A stretch of 52,839 bases of DNA from Elioraea rosea. Lineage in GTDB: Bacteria > Pseudomonadota > Alphaproteobacteria > Acetobacterales > Acetobacteraceae. Every line of letters begins with the position of its first letter. Within the stretch, counting starts at the first letter, position 1. The notes under the pieces were generated by a model. It had not been told where the DNA came from. It saw nothing but the letters and a program-made list of their open reading frames with translations, and did not search any database. The position numbers were made by a program, and so were the translations under genes. This document shows positions 1 to 12,560 of the stretch, in pieces. The stretch covers positions 1 through 52,839 of the forward strand of contig NZ_VFAC01000028.1 of NCBI RefSeq assembly GCF_007644105.1. Reading direction: 5' to 3'.

Positions 1-255
1 CCGTCGATCTTCAAGCGGGTCACGCAGCAGCTGATGCAGCACGTCGAGCCTGCCCCCGCGGCTCCCCGCCAGGCGCCGACGCTCGGCGGCGCAGAGCCGC
101 TTGCGCCGCGCCCGGCCGTCGCCACGCCGCCTGCCTATGCGGCGCAGCCCCAGCCCTCGGGGCTCGAGGCAAGCCCGCGCCCGGCCCAGCGGGCCATGCC
201 TGCGGAGGATCTCGGCCTCGAGATCCCTGCCTTCCTCCGCCGCCAGGCCAACTGA
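1..255 (+). CDS. ftsZ: Cell division protein FtsZ, C-terminal end (5' truncated)
   Basis: The window opens inside this gene, reading in frame from base 1. Only 84 residues remain: the end of the GTPase core (PSIFKRVTQQL), a Pro/Ala-rich disordered linker, and the conserved C-terminal peptide with core IPAFLRRQAN. In alphaproteobacteria that peptide binds the membrane tethers and regulators FtsA and ZapA/MipZ-type partners. FtsZ polymerises into the division ring. lpxC follows about 380 nt downstream, the usual order in this class. The gene is closed by a strong intrinsic terminator at 277-311, so lpxC probably has its own promoter. The identification rests on the tail peptide and gene order, because the catalytic part lies outside the window. 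Confidence 0.9.
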   Translation, partial: PSIFKRVTQQLMQHVEPAPAAPRQAPTLGGAEPLAPRPAVATPPAYAAQPQPSGLEASPRPAQRAMPAEDLGLEIPAFLRRQAN

Positions 256-276
256 TCTCGGCGCGACCCCGCAATG

Positions 277-311
277 AAAGGCCCCGGGAAGACGCTTCCC
301 GGGGCCTTTTT
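277..311 (+). terminator. Rho-independent terminator after ftsZ
   Basis: A perfect 15-bp stem (277-291 with 295-309) closes on a 3-nt loop and runs into a T tract ending at 311. It starts 21 nt after the ftsZ stop codon and is the most canonical terminator in the window. Confidence 0.9.
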
Positions 312-632
312 CATGACCGAGGGCGTTGTTTTTCCTGCCCGCCCAGAACTCGCCCTAAATGTGGAAAAATCAGGGCGCTACACTGAAATATGCAGTAACA
401 AGCCTTGACTTGAGGCAGGCCGCGCCGGGCCCTAGCGTCCCACCGTGTCGTGATCCGGCCGAGTCGGCTCGCGGCATCGGCTCGAAGGGCCGGTCCGGCA
501 GCAGGGTTGACCTTTCCTGGGGTTGACCAGGCCTAGCAAGGATAGCACCTGCCGGCGCGACCCTATCCCGTGACGTGCCTCCCCCGGGTTCCGCTCCGCC
601 CGGATTGTCGAAACTGCCGAGAGACATGCCCC
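312..632 (+). other. Non-coding interval upstream of lpxC
   Basis: About 320 nt with no convincing gene. The first part (about 325-410) is more AT-rich than its surroundings and probably carries the lpxC promoter, but I could not find a -35/-10 pair with 16-18 nt spacing that I trust. TTGACT at 405-410 and the direct repeat GGGTTGACC at 504-512 and 520-528 are the only motif-like elements seen. Confidence 0.4.
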
Positions 633-1655
633 GTGCAGATCACCCGTGACCCCGTGCAGCGCGACGCCCGCGCCATCCTCGCCCCGGCGAGGGGGGAGCG
701 CGAGGTCCAGGCGACGGCGCTTGCGCCGCAGCGCACGCTGCGCGCGCCGATCGGCTGCACCGGCATCGGCCTGCATTCCGGGGCGCGGATCGCGCTGCGG
801 CTGCTTCCGGCCGCGCCCGACAGCGGCATCGTGTTCCGCCGCACCGACCTTGGTGGCATCGAGATTCCCGCCCGGTTCGACCACGTGGTCGACACGCGGC
901 TGAACACCACGCTCGGTCTTCCCGGCCGGCCCGACGCCGTCGTCGGCACGGTCGAGCATGTCATGGCCGCCCTCGCGGGCATGGGCGTCGACAATGCGGT
1001 GGTCGAGCTCGACGGCGCCGAGGTGCCGGTGATGGACGGCTCCGCCGCCCCGTTCGTGTTCCTGATCGAGTGCGCCGGCCTCGTCGCGCAGGAGGCGCCG
1101 CGCCAGGTCGTCGAGGTGCTCCGCCCCGTGCGCGTTGCCGAGGGCGAGGGGTTCGTCACGCTTCTTCCCGCCTCCTTCCAGGGCCTTGCCCTCGAGGCCG
1201 AGATCGATTTCCCGGCAGCCGCCGTGCGCCGGCAGAGCCGCGCCGTCCGCCTTACGCCGCATGGCTTCAAGGCCGACCTCGCCGCCGCCCGCACCTTCGG
1301 CTTCGCAGAGGAGGTGGAGGCGCTGCGTGCCGCCGGGCTCGCCCGGGGCGGATCGCTGAAGAACGCCGTCGTCGTCTCGGGCGCACGCATCCTGAACGAG
1401 GGCGGCCTCCGCTTCGCCGACGAATTCGTGCGCCACAAGCTTCTCGACATGGTTGGCGACCTCGCACTTTCGGGCGTCTCGCTCACCGCGCGCGTCGTCG
1501 CACGCCGCCCTGGCCATCGGCTGAACAACCTCGCGCTGCGCGCTCTCTTCGCCGATGACGCAGCCTGGCGCCTCGCTCCGGCGGGTCTCGGCGCCGGGGT
1601 GTCGGTGCGCGCGGGCGCGAGCGGCATCGCCGCGGCCGCCGCCGCGCCGGCCTGA
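633..1655 (+). CDS. lpxC: UDP-3-O-acyl-N-acetylglucosamine deacetylase LpxC
   Basis: The zinc-dependent, committed step of lipid A synthesis: removal of the acetyl group from UDP-3-O-acyl-GlcNAc in the cytosol. The start of the family core is clear (QRTLRAPIGCTGIGLHSG). Zinc-ligand motifs are present: EHVMAAL near the middle and HKLLDMVGD in the C-terminal half, with the SLKNAVV segment between. I chose GTG at 633 (340 aa) because GAGAGA lies about 8 nt upstream; an in-frame GTG at 570 and another at 654 are possible. The 40-50 residues before the core are longer than in E. coli LpxC (305 aa) and are poorly conserved in character. Position between ftsZ and bamD is typical of alphaproteobacteria. 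Confidence 0.93.
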   Translation: MQITRDPVQRDARAILAPARGEREVQATALAPQRTLRAPIGCTGIGLHSGARIALRLLPAAPDSGIVFRRTDLGGIEIPARFDHVVDTRLNTTLGLPGRPDAVVGTVEHVMAALAGMGVDNAVVELDGAEVPVMDGSAAPFVFLIECAGLVAQEAPRQVVEVLRPVRVAEGEGFVTLLPASFQGLALEAEIDFPAAAVRRQSRAVRLTPHGFKADLAAARTFGFAEEVEALRAAGLARGGSLKNAVVVSGARILNEGGLRFADEFVRHKLLDMVGDLALSGVSLTARVVARRPGHRLNNLALRALFADDAAWRLAPAGLGAGVSVRAGASGIAAAAAAPA

Positions 1656-1749
1656 CATCATCCGCACGGGCGCTGGCCGCCAGATCCGGTCACATCGCGC
1701 CGAGCAGGCTCTGGCGCCGGCCGCCGGGGTGGTATAGTCGCTCCCTGCC

Positions 1750-2607
1750 ATGACGACACCGAACCGCTCCTCGCCCCGCCGCCCGCTTCGTGGACGCGCG
1801 CTGCTCGCGCCGGCCCTGCTCGCCGCGGCGCTTCTCGTCGGATGCGGCAACACCGACGATCCGCGCGACCCGCTGATCTCGAGGGAGAGGCCGGTCGAGC
1901 AGATCTACAACGAGGCGGTTGACGCGCAGCAGGCGGGCAACCACGCCCGCGCGGTCGCGCTGTTCGAAGAGGTGGAGCGCCAGCACCCCTACTCGTCATG
2001 GGCGACCACGGCGAAGCTGATGTCCGCCTACAGCGACTACCAGCGGAGCCGCTACACGGAGGCGATCGGCACGCTCGACCGCTTCATCAGGCTTCACCCC
2101 GCGCACCGGGACCTGCCCTACGCCTACTACCTCCGCGCCATGAGCTATTACGAGCAGATCGCGGATGTGGAGCGCGACCAGAGGATGACCGGCCAGGCCA
2201 TGGCGGCGCTGCAGGACGTGGTCAACCGCTTCCCCGAGAGCCCCTATGCCCGCGACGCGCGGCTCAAGATCGACCTCGCGCGCGACCATCTCGCCGGCAA
2301 GGAGATGACGATCGGCCGCTACTACCAGCAGCGGAACCTCTACGCCGCGGCGGTGAACCGCTTCCGCCGCGTGGTCGACGAGTACGACACGACGAACCAC
2401 GTCCCCGAGGCGCTGCACCGTCTCGTCGAAGTCTATCTCGCGCTCGGGCTGACCGAGGAGGCGCGCAAGTCCGCCGCCGTGCTCGGCCACAACTATCCGG
2501 GAAGCCCCTGGTACCAGGACAGCTACGCGCTGCTGACGCCCGGCGCGCAGCCGGCGGAGGTCGACCGGCCCGGCATGCTGTCGCGCTGGTGGTCGTCGGT
2601 CTTCTGA
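1750..2607 (+). CDS. bamD: Outer membrane assembly lipoprotein BamD (ComL)
   Basis: Essential lipoprotein of the BAM complex, which inserts beta-barrel proteins into the outer membrane. The 285-aa product has a long basic N-terminus, a hydrophobic segment and a lipobox LLVGC with the acylated cysteine at about residue 32. TPR-like helical repeats follow (ARAVALFEEVERQHPYSSWA and similar blocks), with the family feature HPAHRDLPYAYYLRAMSYY. A -10-like TATAGT at 1733-1738 lies only 12 nt before the ATG, so a short-leader or leaderless transcript is possible, though no good -35 was seen. lpxC is upstream and recN follows after 58 nt. Confidence 0.92.
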   Translation: MTTPNRSSPRRPLRGRALLAPALLAAALLVGCGNTDDPRDPLISRERPVEQIYNEAVDAQQAGNHARAVALFEEVERQHPYSSWATTAKLMSAYSDYQRSRYTEAIGTLDRFIRLHPAHRDLPYAYYLRAMSYYEQIADVERDQRMTGQAMAALQDVVNRFPESPYARDARLKIDLARDHLAGKEMTIGRYYQQRNLYAAAVNRFRRVVDEYDTTNHVPEALHRLVEVYLALGLTEEARKSAAVLGHNYPGSPWYQDSYALLTPGAQPAEVDRPGMLSRWWSSVF

Positions 2608-2665
2608 GCGCGATGCGCGCGCCCCGCACCGCCGTCACGTTCCGCCGGCGCTGACGGCACCGGCC

Positions 2666-4326
2666 GTGCTCGTCTCCCTCTCGATCCGCGACGTCGTGCT
2701 GATCGACAGGCTGGATCTCGTGCCCGGGGCGGGGCTGACGGCGCTGACGGGAGAGACGGGGGCGGGCAAGTCGATCCTTCTCGACAGTCTCGGCCTCGCG
2801 CTCGGCGATCGTGCCGAGGCGGGGCTCGTGCGCGCGGGCGCGGCGCAGGCTTCCGTCGCCGCAGGCTTCGCCCCTCCCCCCGGCCACCCGGCACTGGCGC
2901 TTCTCGCCGAGCACGGCATCGGCGCGGAGGACGGCATCGTGCTGCGCCGGGTTCTCGGCGCCGATGGGCGAAGCCGGGCCTTCGTCAATGACGAGCCCGT
3001 CGGCGTCGCGCTGCTGCGCCGCCTCGGCGCGCTGCTCGTCGAGGTGCAGGGACAATTCGCGCAGGTCGGCCTCGCCGACGAGGCGACGCATGCCGGGCTT
3101 CTCGATGCGTTCGGCCGGCTCGGGGGAGAGCGCGCGCGCACGGCTGGCGCCCATGCCTCCTGGCGCGCGGCGCTGCGCGCGCTCGCCGATGCGGAAGCCT
3201 CCGTCGTCTCCGCGCGGAAGGAGGAGGAGTACCTTCGCCACGCCGTCGAGGAACTGGCGAGGCTCGCGCCTGAGGAGGGCGAGGAGGAGGCGCTCGATGC
3301 CTCGCGGCGGCGCATGCAGCAGGGCGAGAAGCGTGCCGAGGGCTATGCGGAGGCGCTCGCCGCGCTTTCGCGCCAGCGCGGCGCGGCGACGGCGCTGCGC
3401 GAGGCCGCCCGCGCGCTCGACCGCCTGCCCCAGCCGAACGACGAGGCGGAGCCGCCGCTCGCAGCGATCGGCCGCGCGCAGGATGCGGTGGCGGAGGCGG
3501 AGATGCTTCTCGAACGCCTCGTCGCCGACAGCGGGCCGGACCCGCAGGGCCTCGAGCGCGCGGAGGAGAGGCTGTTCGCGCTGCGGGCGATGGCACGCAA
3601 GCACCAGACGAGCGTCGATGCCCTGCCCGCGCTCCTTGCCGAGCTGCGCGGGAGGCTCGCCGCGCTCGATGCGGGCGAGGAACGGATTGCCGGGCTTGCC
3701 GCCGCCGCCGCCGCTGCGCGCGAGACCTACCGCTCCGCCGCCGAGGCCCTCACCGCGGCGCGGACGGAGGCTGCTTCGAGGCTCGACCGCGCGGTGGCGA
3801 AGGAGCTCGCACCGCTCAAGCTCGAGAAGGCGCGCTTCATCACGGAAGTGACCGCTCTTCCGGAGGCAGAATGGGGACCGGACGGGTCCTGCTCCGTCCG
3901 TTTCCTGGTCGCGATGAACCCGGGCATGCCTCCCGCCCCGCTGGCGCGCACGGCATCGGGCGGCGAGCTTGCGCGGCTCATGCTTGCGCTCAAGGTCGTG
4001 CTCGCCGCCGGCGGCACGGTGCCAACGCTCGTGTTCGACGAGGTGGACAGCGGCATCGGCGGGGCGACGGCGGCCGCGGTGGGCGAGCGCCTCGCCCGCC
4101 TCGCGGCCGCGCTGCAGGTCCTGGTCGTGACGCACTCGCCCCAGGTGGCGGCGAAGGCCTCCGTGCAGTGGCGCGTCGCCAAGCGCAGCGGCAAGGCGGG
4201 AACCGTGACCACCGTCACGCCGCTCGGCGAGGAGGAGAGGCGGGAGGAGATCGCGCGCATGCTTGCCGGAGAGCGCATCACCGATGCCGCCCGCGCGGCC
4301 GCCGACAGCCTTCTCGCGGCAGGATC

Positions 4327-4330
<4 letters not shown>
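2666..4330 (+). CDS. recN: DNA repair protein RecN
   Basis: SMC-like ATPase acting in double-strand break repair. The 554-aa length fits the family. Seen: Walker A GETGAGKS at residues 29-36, a long central coiled-coil region rich in Glu/Arg/Ala (about 150-350), the ABC signature ASGGELARLMLALK, and Walker B LVFDEVDSGIGG followed by the QVLVVTHSPQVAA H-loop. The start is GTG (MLVSLSIRDVVLIDRLDL), which matches RecN N-termini. The stop overlaps the ATG of the next gene (ATGA at 4327-4330), so translation is probably coupled. Confidence 0.95.
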
Positions 4331-8732
<4,402 letters not shown>

Positions 8733-8751
<19 letters not shown>

Positions 8752-9173
8752 AGCAGCGCGCCGGTCGTCTCGCAGCGCGCGCCCGCGCAGAACGCGTCGA
8801 GCGCGCGTTCGAACACCCCGTCATCCTCCAGCGCGGCCGCGGCGAAGAGCGTCATCGAGGAGCGGAACTTCATATCGTCGGGCGAGCCGAAGATCGCGTG
8901 CAGCGAGGTGTTCGGCTGGCTGAGCACGGCCTCGGTGCATGCACGCAGGCGCGGGCCGAGCACGGGGTGGGCGAGATAGGCCCTCGCCTCGGCGAGCGAG
9001 GCGATGCCGTAGCGCACGGCCATCGGCGACTGGCCGAGCCCGCGCAGCTGCGGGAACACGAACCAGATCCAATGGGTGCGCTTGCGCCCCGCGCGAAGCT
9101 CGGCCAAGGCCGTCTCGATCACCGGCGCCTGCGCGGTGACGAAGCGGGCGAGGTCATGCGGGTCGGCGGTCAC
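8733..9173 (-). CDS. DUF1810 family protein
   Basis: A 146-aa cytosolic protein of unknown function. Family motifs are clear: TADPHDLARFVTAQAP at the N-terminus, THWIWFVFPQLRGLG, and SPDDMKFRSSMTLF. The GTG start at 9173 overlaps the TGA of the upstream aminopeptidase gene (9170-9172), which supports this start over longer in-frame alternatives. Its 3' end overlaps the convergent AsmA-like gene by 19 nt. No catalytic residues are known for the family. Confidence 0.88.
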
Positions 9174-10966
9174 AGCGTCGGGCAGGCGCCGCGCAGCCAG
9201 GACGCCACCTCGGGCTCGACGAGCGGGGCGATCTCGCGCAGCACGCGGGCGTGATACGCATCGAGCCAAGCGCGCTCCGCCTCGGTGAGCATCGACGGAA
9301 CGATCAGCCTCCTGTCGAACGGCGCGAGCGTCAGCGTCTCGAAGCCGAGGAAGGGCTTGATCGCCCCCGCGATCGTCTCCTCGCGCACGAGGAGCAGGTT
9401 CTCGAGCCGGATGCCGTAGCGCCCGGGGGCGTAGAAGCCGGGCTCGTTCGAGAGGATCATGCCGGGCTCAAGCGCGATCGGCCGCGCGGCGCGGGAGAGG
9501 CCGGTCGGGCCCTCGTGCACCGAGAGGTAGCTGCCGACGCCGTGACCCGTTCCGTGATCGTAATCGAGGCCGACATCCCACAGCGCGCGGCGGGCCTGCG
9601 CCTCGATATGCGGCCCGGCGATGCCCTTCGGGAACTTCAGGGTCGCGATCGCGATGTGGCCCTTCAGCACCCGCGTGAACCGGTCGGCGATCTCGGCAAG
9701 CGCGGGCGCGGCCTCGCCCACGAGCAGCGTGCGCGTGATGTCGGTGGTGCCGTCGCGATACTGCGCGCCGCTGTCGAGGAGGAACACGTCCCCCTTCGCG
9801 ATGCGCCGGTTCGTCGCCCCGGTCGCGCGGTAGTGGATGATCGCGCCGTTCGGGCCGGAGCCGGTGATCGCGGGAAAGCTTTCGCCGACGAAATGCTCCC
9901 CCCGCGCACGGAAGCGGAGAAGCGCCTCGCCGGCGGCGAGCTCGTCGAGCCCGCCCTTCGGCGCCTCGCGCTCGAACCAGGCGAGGAAGCGGGCAATCGC
10001 TGCGGCGTCGCGCCGCTGTGCCGCCCGGGCCCCCTCCTGCTCGGCTGCGTTCTTGCGCGCCTTGGGCAGAAGCACCGGGTCCGGCTCGGCAAGCACCGTC
10101 GCGCCGGCCTCGCGCAGCCGCGCGGCGAACCAGGCGGGCGCACTGCGCGGATCGACCATCACCGTCGCCTTCGCCGCACCGAGCGCCGCAAGCGCAGCGG
10201 CGAGGCCGGAAGGCGGCTCGACCGTCACCGCATTGCCCAGATGCGCGTGGAGCGTCGCGTCGAGGCGCGAGAGCTCGATGAACAGCGCGACGCGCCCGTC
10301 GGCATGGGCGATGGCGAAGGCGAGCGCGACGGGATTGTAGGGCACGTCGTCGCCGCGGATGTTGAGGAGCCAGGCGATGCTCTCGGGCGCCGTCAGCACC
10401 GCAGCGGCCGCGCCGGCCTTGGCGATTGCCTCGCCGATGCGGGCGCGCTTCGCCGCCGCCTCCTCACCCGCGAAGGCGATCGGGTGCGGCACGGGGCGGC
10501 CGGAAGGAACCCCGGGCCGGCCACGCCAGACCGTATCGACCGGGTTGCCCTCGACCGGGACGATCGTGGCGCCGGCGGAGGCGACGGCGGCGGAAAGCCG
10601 CGCCAGCGCCTCCTCGCCATGCAGCCACGGGTCGTAGCCGATGCGCTGGCCCTTCCCCAGCGTCTCGCGCAGCCAGGCCTCGGCCGGTGCCTCGATGCTG
10701 TGGCGGATGGTGAAGATGCGCGGATCCACCTCCGCCTCGGCCTGGAGCAGGTAGCGCCCGTCTGTGAAGAAGGCCGCGCGGTCGGCCAGCACGATGGCGA
10801 GGCCGGCCGAGCCGGTGAACCCGGTGAGCCAGCGAAGCCGGTCAGCCGAGGCGGGGATGTACTCGTTCAGGTGCTCATCCGCGCGGGGGACGATGAAGCC
10901 ATCGAGGCCACGTTCGGCGAGCGCGGCGCGAAGCGCTGGCACGGAATCATTCACGAAGGGTTTCAC
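9170..10966 (-). CDS. pepP: Xaa-Pro aminopeptidase (M24B family, three-domain type)
   Basis: Metallopeptidase removing an N-terminal residue preceding proline. The 598-aa protein has two creatinase-like N-terminal domains (LRWLTGFTGSAGLAIVL, FFTDGRYLLQAEAEVDPR) and a C-terminal pita-bread domain. Metal-site segments are visible: LLDSGAQYRDGTTDITRT (two Asp), HGTGHGVGSYLSVHEGP (His), LSNEPGFY (Glu) and IRLENLLLV (Glu). Its long three-domain form resembles eukaryotic aminopeptidase P1 (XPNPEP1) more than E. coli PepP. I chose GTG at 10966; GTG at 10954 is a close alternative, and no strong ribosome site separates them. It is divergent from the DUF1127 gene. Confidence 0.9.
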   Translation of the reverse strand: MKPFVNDSVPALRAALAERGLDGFIVPRADEHLNEYIPASADRLRWLTGFTGSAGLAIVLADRAAFFTDGRYLLQAEAEVDPRIFTIRHSIEAPAEAWLRETLGKGQRIGYDPWLHGEEALARLSAAVASAGATIVPVEGNPVDTVWRGRPGVPSGRPVPHPIAFAGEEAAAKRARIGEAIAKAGAAAAVLTAPESIAWLLNIRGDDVPYNPVALAFAIAHADGRVALFIELSRLDATLHAHLGNAVTVEPPSGLAAALAALGAAKATVMVDPRSAPAWFAARLREAGATVLAEPDPVLLPKARKNAAEQEGARAAQRRDAAAIARFLAWFEREAPKGGLDELAAGEALLRFRARGEHFVGESFPAITGSGPNGAIIHYRATGATNRRIAKGDVFLLDSGAQYRDGTTDITRTLLVGEAAPALAEIADRFTRVLKGHIAIATLKFPKGIAGPHIEAQARRALWDVGLDYDHGTGHGVGSYLSVHEGPTGLSRAARPIALEPGMILSNEPGFYAPGRYGIRLENLLLVREETIAGAIKPFLGFETLTLAPFDRRLIVPSMLTEAERAWLDAYHARVLREIAPLVEPEVASWLRGACPTL

Positions 10967-10990
10967 GCGTGTTTCATAGCTCCGGAAATT

Positions 10991-11093
10991 CCATGCGCCC
11001 GACGCATGGCTGGATGGGTACCATCCCGCGTGTTCAAAGGCCGCCTCGGGCCCATGTTGCACATGCGAACAGGGGGTGGCAGCCGGCGCCACC
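10991..11093. promoter_or_regulatory. Divergent intergenic region with four inverted repeats
   Basis: Between the aminopeptidase and the DUF1127 gene lie four perfect short inverted repeats: CCATGCG/CGCATGG (10991-11009, 5-nt spacer), GGATGG/CCATCC (11012-11026, 3-nt spacer), CATGT/ACATG (11053-11065, 3-nt spacer) and GGTGGC/GCCACC (11075-11093, 7-nt spacer). Operator sites or RNA hairpins in the DUF1127 leader are the obvious readings. No regulator is identified. Confidence 0.5.
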
Positions 11094-11142
11094 GACGGCG
11101 ACGGCCGAGAGCTGCCCCCCTCGCGCGCAAGGACCCTAGACC

Positions 11143-11547
11143 ATGGACGCCCGCATCACCAAGGAGGAGACCGCTCTCCTTCTGAACTTGGCCCCGAGCC
11201 GCACGGCACGTGAGGTGGAGGCCATCCGGCTTGCCGCCATCCGCGCCCGCGACGAGGCGATCGGCCAGGCGATCAAGCGCGGGGTCGCCGCCTTCTTCAG
11301 CGGCATCCGCGCCGCCGTCGTGTTCCTCGTAAACTACCCCCAGCGCCGGGCGGTGTTCGACCAGCTCCAGTCCATGTCGGACCGTGAGCTTGCCGATATC
11401 GGCCTCGAGCGGGCCGATCTCGCCCGGGTGTTCGACGAGGACTTCGCCGTGACCCGCACCTCCGCCCGCCGCAGCGCCGCTTCGTTGGCGCCCGCGCCGG
11501 TCGCCGCGAACAGCAACGTCCAGCTCCGGATGCAGGCCGCCGCCTGA
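11143..11547 (+). CDS. DUF1127 domain protein
   Basis: A 134-aa protein whose middle part (about residues 65-105: YPQRRAVFDQLQSMSD then RELADIGLERADLARVF) is a DUF1127 (YjiS-like) domain. Small DUF1127 proteins of alphaproteobacteria affect RNA turnover and phosphate or carbon metabolism and can bind RNA or protein partners. This one is longer than the usual 45-75 aa, with an N-terminal helical region rich in Arg/Ala/Glu and an Ala/Pro-rich tail. It is monocistronic: a region of inverted repeats lies upstream and a strong terminator downstream, which suggests tight individual regulation. Confidence 0.85.
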   Translation: MDARITKEETALLLNLAPSRTAREVEAIRLAAIRARDEAIGQAIKRGVAAFFSGIRAAVVFLVNYPQRRAVFDQLQSMSDRELADIGLERADLARVFDEDFAVTRTSARRSAASLAPAPVAANSNVQLRMQAAA

Positions 11548-11570
11548 CGCCCGGCTGAACCAAGGCTGCC

Positions 11571-11609
11571 AGAGGGCGGTCCCCGAGAGGGTGCCGCCCT
11601 CTTTCTTTT
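11571..11609 (+). terminator. Rho-independent terminator after the DUF1127 gene
   Basis: A 9-bp GC-rich stem (11571-11579 with 11594-11602) is followed by a T-rich run (TTTCTTTT) to 11609. It lies 24 nt past the DUF1127 stop. Transcription of the convergent prmA ends about 60 nt further on. Confidence 0.85.
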
Positions 11610-11669
11610 GCGCTCGTCCGCCGCCCAACCTCGCGCGCACCCGTCGCATGGCGACGGCCATGCTTCGGG

Positions 11670-12560
11670 TCAGCGTTTCCTGAGGATCAGCGTTGCCCAG
11701 TGGCCGATGTCGATGCGCCCCGCGAGCGCGAGGCCCGCGCGGCGGTGGGCGGCGAGAACCATCTGCGCCTGGTCGACCAGCAGGCCGGACAGCACCGCGT
11801 GCCCGCCGGGGGCGAGATTGCGCGCGAGGTCGGCCGCCATGGCGCAGAGCGGGCGGGCGAGGATGTTGGCGGTGACCAGCCCGTAGGGCGCGTGGCGGCG
11901 GATCGCGGGCGCCTTCCAGCCATTGCCGTGCACGAGCCTGGCAAGGCGGTGCAGCCGGTTCAGCCGCGCATTCTCGGCAGCCACGCGCGCCGCCCAGGGG
12001 TCGATTTCCACCCCGATTGCCCTGACATGCCAGAGAGCGGCTGCCGCGAGCGCCAGCACGCCGGAGCCGGTGCCGATATCGGCCATCCAGCCGCGCGGCC
12101 TCGGCAGGCGCTCGAGCGCCATCAGGCAGCCGCGCGTCGTCGCGTGTTCGCCGGAGCCGAAGGCGAGCCCGGCATCGATGGTCAGCGCGAGGCGGCCCGG
12201 CATGGTGGCCTCGGCGTCATGCGTGCCGCGGATCAGGAAGCGCCGTCCGATCGGCTGCGGCGGGAAGGCCTCGCGGGTGCGCGCGAGCCAGCCCTCGGCC
12301 TCCACCGCATCCTCGGCGAGCGCGGGCTGCGCGATGCCGGAGACGGCGGCGGCAAGCGCTAGCGCGCCCTCCAGCGCTGCGCGGTTGCCCGGCTCGCGCA
12401 GCAGCCCCTCCACCGTCCAGTCCGGTGCCGCCGCATGCGGGTCGTCATCGGCGCGGAAGATGGCCACCCCCTCGCAGGCGCTCTCGAAGGCGGCGGTGAA
12501 GGCGGGCACGGCGTGCTCGGGAACCGTCACGAACAGCCGCGGCAGCGCGGGGGCCGTCAT
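11670..12560 (-). CDS. prmA: Ribosomal protein L11 methyltransferase PrmA
   Basis: SAM-dependent methyltransferase that trimethylates ribosomal protein L11. The 296-aa length is usual. Seen: an N-terminal substrate-recognition domain (LFVTVPEHAVPAF), the linker motif LTIDAGLAFGSGEHATTR, SAM motif I DIGTGSGVLALAAA, the acidic motif GVEIDPWAARVAAENA, and the ANILARPL segment in place of an NPPY-like motif. The ATG overlaps the uvrD stop (12557-12560), so the two genes are coupled. uvrD upstream of prmA on the same strand is a common alphaproteobacterial neighbourhood. Confidence 0.93.
   Translation of the reverse strand: MTAPALPRLFVTVPEHAVPAFTAAFESACEGVAIFRADDDPHAAAPDWTVEGLLREPGNRAALEGALALAAAVSGIAQPALAEDAVEAEGWLARTREAFPPQPIGRRFLIRGTHDAEATMPGRLALTIDAGLAFGSGEHATTRGCLMALERLPRPRGWMADIGTGSGVLALAAAALWHVRAIGVEIDPWAARVAAENARLNRLHRLARLVHGNGWKAPAIRRHAPYGLVTANILARPLCAMAADLARNLAPGGHAVLSGLLVDQAQMVLAAHRRAGLALAGRIDIGHWATLILRKR

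Noticed and set aside
432-1853. Long open frame on the minus strand across lpxC
   Set aside because: It is the antisense shadow of lpxC, caused by high GC. Its translation is low-complexity Arg/Gly/Ala and has no motif.
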